DNA of 64,000 nt from Clostridiales bacterium (GTDB taxonomy: Bacteria; Bacillota; Clostridia; Saccharofermentanales; Saccharofermentanaceae): assembly GCA_017961235.1 (NCBI GenBank), contig JAGCXQ010000032.1:1-64000 (forward strand), read 5' to 3'. Positions 55,139 through 62,428 of the stretch are shown here, one piece after another (position 1 is the first letter of the stretch; each line of letters begins with the position of its first letter). The notes beneath the pieces were generated by a model. It was not told the DNA's origin and did not search any database. It saw only the letters and a program-made list of their open reading frames with translations. The position numbers and the translations under genes were made by a program.

Positions 55139-57918
55139 CAATTCTCCTCTTTTTTCCAGTTCTTCTTATCCAGTACGTTCTGGTTCATAAGCTCGTACCA
55201 GATGGTGTTGGTGAATTTGTTGCCGGCATTGGACTCGGCAGACCAGTTGTCCGTGTAAAGGACATACATCGGGCCTTTCTTCGCATCCGGCTGATAGATC
55301 GGATTTCCGGTGAACGGGTTGAGCGGGTTATCCAGAAGACTGCTCATCGCAAGTGTCGGAGTATCCGCATTGGTCATGAAGGTGTAGTCTGTCTTAAACT
55401 CTCCGGAATCTCCGAAGTCCTTATAGAACAGAAGCGGGTTATAACCCATGGCATCTTCCGCATTATAGAGCGTATCCGGATCGCCGTCGCCGAAGAGCAG
55501 GTCGTCGAAGCTTCCGAGACCCCAGGCGTGGTCGGATACGATGATGATTCTGGTATTCTCATAAACGCCCAGTTCGCGCAGGTGATCCATCCACTCGCCG
55601 AGACGGTTCATGACGGCCATATCGCACTGGTAATGCGCCATCTGATAGGTAGTATCCATATGCATCGTGACACCGTTCAGAGAGAATCGGTCCGTATGCG
55701 TGCGGTCATATTCACCGTTCTTAACCACATCGGCCGGTTCGTAATCCGGCTCCTGCAGAGGGATGATGTTATGGGTGGCACTGTTCTGCATCATGAAGAA
55801 ATGGTTCTTGCCGGTGTCCTTCGCGACTGTGATGGACGGAAGCGCACGCATGACCTCGTAGGAATTCATGAAGGAATCCATCAGCGCCGGCGGTACAGAA
55901 TACTGCTCGATGGCGCCGCCCTGGATCAGGGCTGTGCTGGATGTACCCGGCTGGAAGTAGATACCCGTGGAATAGACGGCCGGCTGCATGAAGAGCGGCG
56001 CGACTTTCATTACCGAGTAGCAGAAGAAGTTACGCTTCCAGATCGATTTCATATTGCCGGCGATGTCCGAAGAATCACGGAACTGGCCGAACTCGGTGTT
56101 ATAAGCCTTGATCTGCGGATAATCCTCGAAGAGCGACAGATCCGGGATCAGGCTGTAGCCTGCATACGGCGGATCCATAACGGTAACGTCGTAACCTGCC
56201 TCCGAGAAGAGGATCGGCATCGTGAGGATCGCCTGATCGTGCTTCTCCTTGAGGGAGAACTCCGGCCGTTCGTTTGTTGCTCTCGGAGTAAAATCATACC
56301 CGCCGAAAAGCGCCGGTGCGCCGACGAGTGTTCTCGTTCCGTAGGAGAGAGTATTCGGGTAGTAGGTGAAGCCTCTGAACTGCTCGGCAAGCTTCGGGTT
56401 CTCATTGAACATATACGGAATGTAGGAAGAGACGGCACGGTCGATCATGAGAACGACGACGTTCTTTCCGTCTTTGCTGAAGGTCAGTGTCGGACGCTCG
56501 GAAGCGGAATTCTCTTCAATAACTCTGCGGATATTCGGCATCGCTTTCTGGATGTCATAGCAGTTATAGATGGTCATCGCGCCGATCGCCACAAGAAGGA
56601 TCGGAGAGATGAACTTGATGACCTGTGCTTTTTTCTTATAGACCACGATGATCAGGGCCGTAAGTGCGGCGATCATCAGAAGATCCAGAAAGACCTTATT
56701 CTTCGCGATATCCAGTGCGACATCGAAGCGAAGGTCGGTCGTCAGGGAGTTACTGTTCTGACCGAAGACCATATAGTTTGCCACGCCGGTGATCGCGCAG
56801 ACCCACATCGCGCCGGTAAAGATGCGCTTCGCTTTATTGCTTGCAAGATAGTAGAAAAGTCCGCTCCATACAAGGAAGAAACCGGCCGCTGTGAGGAAGG
56901 CGAAGAATACATAGCGGTTCGGAGAATGTACGTCCGAAGTGATGACGAACTCAAGCGGGGAGGACTTGATGATCGCAGAAGGGATCAGGCCGCCCAGAAG
57001 GATCGTCAGGAATGCAGCAGCGCCGAAGAAGAGACGGTGATCCGGCTTTTTCTCCTCGGCCGCGGAGACAAGTGCTTTTGCCTTACGGCGGGGAAGAAGA
57101 CCGATAAGGAGCGGGATCAGCATCAGTGCGCCAAAGGCGAGGACGCCGAGGCGGTAGTTCGGAAGACCGTGGAAGAATCCGAAGCCGTAAACCAGGACTG
57201 CCAGACCGCCGATACCGAAGAGGATACCAGCTGTGCGGACCTTGTTCTTCGTGCCGTTAACGACGTTCTTAAGAAGCGAGAAGATGTTGTTGAGCGTCCA
57301 GTACAGAACCAGTCCGGACGGGGAATCGTAGAGGAGTACGAGGAAGATCAGGGCCATGCCGTGGAGCATGATCTTGTCCTTGAACTTCAGACCCTTGGTG
57401 TAGATCTCCGAGGAAACGACATTGATCAGCGTCATCAGGATCGGCAGGACATTGATCGTGATGCCGCCGATGACGATAAGGCCGTCCGGCTTGGAAAGGT
57501 CACTGAAGCACAGGAACTTCGCACCCTGAAGGTCCGGAAGCTTCGACAGGAAGTTATACGCTGCGATGAAGAACGGAACTTCGAGGACAAGCGCGATCGA
57601 GGATCTTACCGCGTAGATCGGCTTGTAGTTGTGCTCTTTATAGAGGGCCTGGAGCATCATGAAGCGCTCATCGCCCTTAAAGGTTTTCTTGATATGCTCG
57701 ACAAATGGAGCCATTTTCTTTTCTCTTTCGCGCTCCTCTTCCTGGATCTTATCTGCACGGTTATAGAACGGCAGAAGCAGGAGATTGACCACGAGAGACA
57801 GCGGGAAGATCGCCGCGCCGCTCGATCTCAGAAGCTCGAACGCAGTACTGTACACCGCTTCAAAAATCAAGGTCAGCGGCGACAGAAAGAGTTGGTACAT
57901 GATTGATCCAAAAGACAT
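55138..57918 (-). CDS. YidC/Oxa1-like membrane domain fused to a sulfatase/LTA-synthase-like domain (first copy)
   Basis: The product has 926 residues and the same layout as the copy at 51161: a YidC-like domain (1-225, with LSLVVNLLLLPFYNRADKIQ and Asn again at the Arg position), a longer membrane middle (about 226-460), then the phosphatase-superfamily domain. The latter shows VVVLMIDRAVS, YPNTLSYGTRTLVGAPALFGG, and IIIVSDHAWGLG, where the Gly after DH is Ala. Both copies keep the Asp, Thr and Asp-His positions. This is the first gene of the three-gene operon; GAAGGAAG precedes the ATG. The family is known in sequence databases of Clostridia but lacks a proven role. Confidence 0.85.
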   Translation of the reverse strand: MSFGSIMYQLFLSPLTLIFEAVYSTAFELLRSSGAAIFPLSLVVNLLLLPFYNRADKIQEEEREREKKMAPFVEHIKKTFKGDERFMMLQALYKEHNYKPIYAVRSSIALVLEVPFFIAAYNFLSKLPDLQGAKFLCFSDLSKPDGLIVIGGITINVLPILMTLINVVSSEIYTKGLKFKDKIMLHGMALIFLVLLYDSPSGLVLYWTLNNIFSLLKNVVNGTKNKVRTAGILFGIGGLAVLVYGFGFFHGLPNYRLGVLAFGALMLIPLLIGLLPRRKAKALVSAAEEKKPDHRLFFGAAAFLTILLGGLIPSAIIKSSPLEFVITSDVHSPNRYVFFAFLTAAGFFLVWSGLFYYLASNKAKRIFTGAMWVCAITGVANYMVFGQNSNSLTTDLRFDVALDIAKNKVFLDLLMIAALTALIIVVYKKKAQVIKFISPILLVAIGAMTIYNCYDIQKAMPNIRRVIEENSASERPTLTFSKDGKNVVVLMIDRAVSSYIPYMFNENPKLAEQFRGFTYYPNTLSYGTRTLVGAPALFGGYDFTPRATNERPEFSLKEKHDQAILTMPILFSEAGYDVTVMDPPYAGYSLIPDLSLFEDYPQIKAYNTEFGQFRDSSDIAGNMKSIWKRNFFCYSVMKVAPLFMQPAVYSTGIYFQPGTSSTALIQGGAIEQYSVPPALMDSFMNSYEVMRALPSITVAKDTGKNHFFMMQNSATHNIIPLQEPDYEPADVVKNGEYDRTHTDRFSLNGVTMHMDTTYQMAHYQCDMAVMNRLGEWMDHLRELGVYENTRIIIVSDHAWGLGSFDDLLFGDGDPDTLYNAEDAMGYNPLLFYKDFGDSGEFKTDYTFMTNADTPTLAMSSLLDNPLNPFTGNPIYQPDAKKGPMYVLYTDNWSAESNAGNKFTNTIWYELMNQNVLDKKNWKKEEN

Positions 57919-58040
57919 AGAATCAGACTTCCTTCAATTTTCTTTTTCCTTTTTTTGTGTCCGTTTGCAGGTGGCCGGGATCCGGTCCGCGCATGTTAAA
58001 CGGTTTCCTGTCCGGGAGCTGCGCGGGCTTTTTCCATGGC

Positions 58041-58048
58041 AAAAGCAC
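58041..58048 (+). repeat. Representative copy of the dispersed AAAAGCAC octamer
   Basis: This intergenic copy reads GGCAAAAGCACTTGGACG. Closely matching intergenic copies occur at 28688 (GGCAAAAGCACTTGTACG) and 62252 (CGCGAAAAGCACTTGTGCG). In all, 37 exact copies of the octamer or its complement were found by eye; the full list is given among the findings. Confidence 0.8.
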
Positions 58049-58101
58049 TTGGACGAACAGAAAAGATTATAGCATGACATAGTAAGTATCTCAACTATTA
58101 A

Positions 58102-58221
58102 TGCGCGCGTGCGTATATATGTGTGCGCGAGTGCGGGCGCGCGTGGGCGTGTGTACATGCGTAGGCGCGGGAGCGTGGGTATGTGTGCGTGCATGCGTGC
58201 GGGCAGGTGTGCGCGCGTATA
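58102..58221. other. Alternating purine-pyrimidine (Z-DNA-prone) tract in the 390-bp gap
   Basis: The gap 57919-58308 holds no gene. About 120 bp of it is an irregular run of GTGCG, GCGCGC, GTGTG and TATATA pieces with near-continuous purine-pyrimidine alternation, G on the + strand being favoured over C. It lies between the divergently transcribed YidC-sulfatase operon and the GH95 gene. Such DNA can adopt the Z form and is prone to slippage. TATGAT at 58251-58256 just beyond it may be the -10 of the GH95 promoter, but no -35 is clear. Confidence 0.7.
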
Positions 58222-58308
58222 AAAAGGACGGGTATTAAACGAAGCGGGAATATGATAAAGTTAATCCATTAGATGATCTGTCATGAGGATTTGGCACGAG
58301 GTTAGAAA

Positions 58309-60525
58309 ATGATGAACGGAAAAATCGATGCGATGCATATTTCTTTTGACGCGCCGGCGAAGTGCTGGGAAGAGGCGCTGCCGGTCGGAAACGGAAGACT
58401 TGGCGGCATGGCGTTCGGACTTCCATATTCGGAGCGGATCCAGCTCAATGAGGACAGCGTCTGGTTCGGCGGACCGCAGAACAGAAATAACCCGTCCGCT
58501 CTGGAAAACCTTCCGAAGATCCGCTCGCTCATCATGGAGGGACGCATCCGCGAGGCGCAGGAACTCTGCACATTTGCGCTGTCCGGACTTCCGGAGGAAC
58601 AGCGCCACTACGAGCCTCTCGGGAATTTATATATTGAGTTTGACGGGACAGAGATGGATTTCTCGGATTATTCCCGTGAGCTTGATCTTGCAACGGCAAC
58701 CGTCACGACCTCCTTTACGATGAAGCGCACGATCGGTGGCGAGCTTTGTGATGTAAAGTACACCCGTGAAGTCATCGCGAGCTACCCGCAAAATGCGATG
58801 CTTATCCATCTGACGGCTGATCGTCCCGGGGCGCTGAACTTCCATGCGCAGCTCGGACGCGGTGCCGGAAAACCCTGGGAAGAGATCCCATATCAGAAGC
58901 AGACGATACGAAGACAGTGCTATAACGGTTTCTGCGACAGCATTGTCGGAAAAGCCGGCGGCATCCAGATCATGGAAGCAACATCCGGAGGAAACGGTGT
59001 GCATATGGCCTGCGGGATCAAGGTCATCGCCAAGGGCGGAAGTGCTGAACTGATCGGGAACACTACACGCATTCATAACGCGGATGAGGCACTGATCATC
59101 CTCTGCGCGGATACGTCTTTCCGCGAGGAGGACCCGGTAGGTGCGGTGCTGGCAAGACTTCAGAAGGTAAGTGCTTTTGCGGGTGAAGAGAAATCTCTGG
59201 GATGCGAAGAACTGAGCAAGGCATGGGAAGACCTCTATCAGGAACATGTCGCTGACTACAGATCGCTCTTTGACCGCGTGAAACTACATATCGACGGGCA
59301 GGAGGAAGTCGAGCGCTTCTTCCAGTTCGGACGCTACCTCATGATCGCCGGCTCGCGTCCGGGATCGCTGCCGCTGAACCTCCAGGGCATCTGGAATCAG
59401 GACTTCGCGCCGATCTGGGGCAGCCGGTTCACGATCAATATCAATGCTGAGATGAATTACTGGCCGGCGATGGTGACGAACCTTGCCGAGTGCCAGGAGC
59501 CTCTGATCGAGCTGATCAAGAGGGTGCGCAAGAACGGCCGCGTAACGGCGCGGGAGATGTATGGCTGCGGCGGCTTCATGGCGCACCATAACACGGACAT
59601 CTGGGGCGATACCGCGCCGCAGGACGTCTGCATCAGCTCGAGTTACTGGGTCATGGGCGGAGCGTGGCTGGCGCTGCATATCTGGGAGCAGTATCTCTTC
59701 ACGATGGATCTTGATTTCCTGCGGGAGCACTATGACATCATGCGCGAGGCGGCCGAGTTCGTGATGGACTACCTCATCGAAGATGGGGAGTACCTCGTGA
59801 CATGTCCGACGCTCTCACCAGAGAATACCTACATCCTTCCTAATGGCGAAAAAGGCGTGATCTGCAAGGGCGCGTCGATGGATAATCAGATCATCACTGA
59901 GCTTCTAAAGGCCTGCATTTCTGCGGAAGAAGTACTCGCCACTAATGACTCTGCGTCGATCGCCAAGCGTGCTGCGGAGGTGCTTACTCGCATCGCGCCG
60001 ATCCGCGTCGGCAAGCATGGTCAGATCATGGAATGGAACGAAGACTACGAAGAAGCCGAGACGGGACACCGGCATATCTCCCAGCTGTTCGCACTCTACC
60101 CCGGATCGCAGATCACACGATCGGAACAAGTGCTTTTCGAGGCGGCAAAGAAAACGATCGAACGACGTTTGTCATACGGCGGCGGGCATTCCGGATGGAG
60201 CCGGGCATGGATCATCAACATGTATGCGCGGCTCGGGGAAGGGGAGAAGGCCTGCGAGAACCTGATGCACCTGATCCGGGAGCAGACGCTGCCGAATCTT
60301 TTCGATAATCATCCGCCGTTTCAGATCGACGGGAACTTCGGCGCGACGGCCGGCATCGCGGAGATGCTGGTGCAGAGCCATGAGGAGGATGTGGCTTTCT
60401 TGCCGGCACTGCCGGAAGCGTGGGCGAAGCACGGTATCGTCGAGGGGCTCAGGCTGCGCGGCGGTAAGATCGTGGAGGTGCTTGAGTGGCGCGACGGGGA
60501 GGTCGTGCGGCTCGAGATTCGATGA
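58309..60525 (+). CDS. GH95 family glycoside hydrolase (alpha-L-fucosidase type)
   Basis: The product has 738 residues. The N-terminal beta domain has WEEALPVGNGRLGGMAFG and IQLNEDSVWFGGP, the GH95 opening. The (alpha/alpha)6 barrel shows NLQGIWN, FTININAEMNYWP with the two catalytic Asn, TLSPEN with the acid-side Glu, GHRHISQLFALYPG, and HPPFQIDGNFGATAGIAEM with the conserved Asp. GH95 inverts alpha-1,2-fucosides, and some members cleave alpha-galactosides. There is no signal peptide, so it works on imported sugars. The N-terminus MMNGK has no strong ribosome site; GAGGTTAGAA lies nearby. Confidence 0.92.
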   Translation: MMNGKIDAMHISFDAPAKCWEEALPVGNGRLGGMAFGLPYSERIQLNEDSVWFGGPQNRNNPSALENLPKIRSLIMEGRIREAQELCTFALSGLPEEQRHYEPLGNLYIEFDGTEMDFSDYSRELDLATATVTTSFTMKRTIGGELCDVKYTREVIASYPQNAMLIHLTADRPGALNFHAQLGRGAGKPWEEIPYQKQTIRRQCYNGFCDSIVGKAGGIQIMEATSGGNGVHMACGIKVIAKGGSAELIGNTTRIHNADEALIILCADTSFREEDPVGAVLARLQKVSAFAGEEKSLGCEELSKAWEDLYQEHVADYRSLFDRVKLHIDGQEEVERFFQFGRYLMIAGSRPGSLPLNLQGIWNQDFAPIWGSRFTININAEMNYWPAMVTNLAECQEPLIELIKRVRKNGRVTAREMYGCGGFMAHHNTDIWGDTAPQDVCISSSYWVMGGAWLALHIWEQYLFTMDLDFLREHYDIMREAAEFVMDYLIEDGEYLVTCPTLSPENTYILPNGEKGVICKGASMDNQIITELLKACISAEEVLATNDSASIAKRAAEVLTRIAPIRVGKHGQIMEWNEDYEEAETGHRHISQLFALYPGSQITRSEQVLFEAAKKTIERRLSYGGGHSGWSRAWIINMYARLGEGEKACENLMHLIREQTLPNLFDNHPPFQIDGNFGATAGIAEMLVQSHEEDVAFLPALPEAWAKHGIVEGLRLRGGKIVEVLEWRDGEVVRLEIR

Positions 60526-60668
60526 GTTGTTCGACAAATTGTTTGACATTCATAGGGCTAGTGTAAAACAAAACGTTGAATGATTCTCAGGATGGGGTTT
60601 GCAACCGCTAGAAAATCCCCCGTTTCTCTGCTACTATTAACTTGTTGAAAAGTAGAGGGGGGTAAGTT

Positions 60669-62243
60669 ATGTCTACGACTAATATCGTTATTCTGATTGC
60701 GATCGGCGCGTATCTTCTCATGATGATTGCGATCGGCGCTATCTTCAGCAGAAAGAACAAGAACACAGACGATTTCTACCTGGGCGGCAGAAAGCTCGGC
60801 CCGATCGTTACCGCGATGAGTGCAGAGGCTTCCGACATGAGCTCCTGGCTCCTGATGGGACTTCCGGCGGTTGCCCTGATGACGGGTATCCCGGAGGCAT
60901 TCTGGACGGCGCTCGGCCTGGCGATGGGTACATACCTGAACTGGCTCTTCGTTGCGAAAAGACTCCGTGTCTATACGCAGAAAGTCGATGCGGTCACGCT
61001 CCCTGATTTCTTTAGTAAGCGCTTCGGCGACAAGCATCACATCATCACATTTGTTGCCGCAGTCTTCATCGTCATTTTCTTCGTACCATACACCGCGTCG
61101 GGATTCGCCGCCTGCGGTAAGCTCTTTTCCTCGCTGTTCGATGTTTCCTACACCTACGCCATGATCGCCAGCGCGGTCGTCATCGTGCTCTACTGCACGC
61201 TCGGCGGATTCCTCGCGGCATCGACCACGGACTTCATCCAGTCCATCATCATGACGGTCGCACTTCTGGTCGTTCTCGGTGTCGGCGAAGCAGTGACAAA
61301 CGGCATGGGCAATGTTTTCAGCAATGTACAGAATATGGACGGCTACCTCGATGTCTTTAAGGGCTTTGACGTCGCGAAAAGCACTGTCGGAAGCTACGGC
61401 GCGCTGACGGTGGCTTCGACGCTCGCTTGGGGCCTCGGCTACTTCGGTATGCCGCACATCCTCCTTCGCTTCATGGCGATCGAAGATAAGAAGAAACTGA
61501 AGCTGTCCCGCCGTATCGCTTCCATCTGGGTAGTGATCTCCATGGGTATCGCAGTCCTGATCGGTATCGTCGGATATTCTCTGATGAAGAATGGTATCGT
61601 CCCGGCATATGCAGATGCATCTTCCGCGGAGACCGTCATCGTAGATGTCGCGAAGTGGATCGCATCGCACGGCTACATCCCGGCGTTTGTCGGTGGTGTT
61701 ATCCTCGCGGGTATCCTCGCATCCACGATGTCCACTGCGGACTCCCAGCTCCTGGCGGCAGCCTCTTCCGTCTCCCAGAACCTCGTTCAGGAGACATTTG
61801 GTAAGAAACTCTCTGAGAAAAAGGCCATGTGGCTCGCCCGTATCTGCGTTATCGTGATCTCTATCATCGCGGTATTCCTGGCGCTCGACCCGAGCAGCTC
61901 CGTATTCCGTATCGTATCCTTCGCATGGGCAGGATTCGGTGCTGTCTTCGGACCGATGGTTCTCTTCGGACTTTTCTGGAAGCGCACAAATAAGTGGGGC
62001 GCACTCGCCGGCATGCTTTCCGGCGGTATCACGATCTTCGTATGGAAGTTCGCTGTCCGTAAGGCTTGCGCAGGCACGATCCTGGATATCTATGAGCTCC
62101 TGCCGGCATTCATCATCGCCTGCATCCTCATCGTAGTGGTCAGCCTGATCACCAAGGCTCCGGAGAAAGAGATCGGAGAGACCTTCGAAGCTGTAAAAGC
62201 GGAGTGCAAAGCAGATCTGAAAGAAGAACTGACCAAGGCGTAA
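60669..62243 (+). CDS. putP: Sodium/solute symporter, PutP-like (proline)
   Basis: The product has 524 residues and about 13 membrane helices. DDFYLGGRKLGPIVTAMSAEASDMSSWLLMGLP is the SSS family start, with the Ala-Ser-Asp and Ser residues of the PutP sodium site; further on come TLPDFFSKRF and AGILASTMSTADSQLL. The AEASDMSSWLL wording is closest to Na+/proline symporters, so proline is the likely cargo, with other solutes possible. AGAGGGGGGTAAGTT precedes the ATG. A pair of 62-bp hairpin repeats follows. The gene symbol rests on similarity alone. Confidence 0.85.
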   Translation: MSTTNIVILIAIGAYLLMMIAIGAIFSRKNKNTDDFYLGGRKLGPIVTAMSAEASDMSSWLLMGLPAVALMTGIPEAFWTALGLAMGTYLNWLFVAKRLRVYTQKVDAVTLPDFFSKRFGDKHHIITFVAAVFIVIFFVPYTASGFAACGKLFSSLFDVSYTYAMIASAVVIVLYCTLGGFLAASTTDFIQSIIMTVALLVVLGVGEAVTNGMGNVFSNVQNMDGYLDVFKGFDVAKSTVGSYGALTVASTLAWGLGYFGMPHILLRFMAIEDKKKLKLSRRIASIWVVISMGIAVLIGIVGYSLMKNGIVPAYADASSAETVIVDVAKWIASHGYIPAFVGGVILAGILASTMSTADSQLLAAASSVSQNLVQETFGKKLSEKKAMWLARICVIVISIIAVFLALDPSSSVFRIVSFAWAGFGAVFGPMVLFGLFWKRTNKWGALAGMLSGGITIFVWKFAVRKACAGTILDIYELLPAFIIACILIVVVSLITKAPEKEIGETFEAVKAECKADLKEELTKA

Positions 62244-62298
62244 ACTTCGCGAAAAGCACTTGTGCGGCAGCAGTTGCTTACAAGCTCTAACTGATAAT

Positions 62299-62422
62299 GA
62301 AATTCTATGAAGTGGTCACTGTAAAGGGTATTTACAGTGACCACTTTGGTGACTTTTAGGGAAATTCTATGTAATGGTCACTGTAGAGGGTATTTACAGT
62401 GACCACTTTGGTGACTTTTAGG
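62299..62422. repeat. Two tandem 62-bp hairpin units (second locus)
   Basis: The units start at 62299 and 62361, both with GAAATTCTATG. The first has a perfect 13-bp stem, AGTGGTCACTGTA against its complement, with a 9-nt loop; the second has 11 bp. They match the pair at 25921-26044 in period, stem, loop size and position at a convergent gene junction, but their flanks (GACTTTTAGG) differ. The radical SAM stop codon lies 7 bp beyond. Confidence 0.9.
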
Positions 62423-62428
62423 TAAGAG

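Noticed and set aside
55528-57906. 792-codon + strand open frame opposite the first YidC-sulfatase gene
   Set aside because: Its composition (Arg, Asp, His-rich, few hydrophobic runs) is typical of antisense to a membrane protein; the - strand frame has clear domains.
57934-58194. Small - strand frame across the alternating tract
   Set aside because: The predicted peptide is a translation of simple sequence without a ribosome site.
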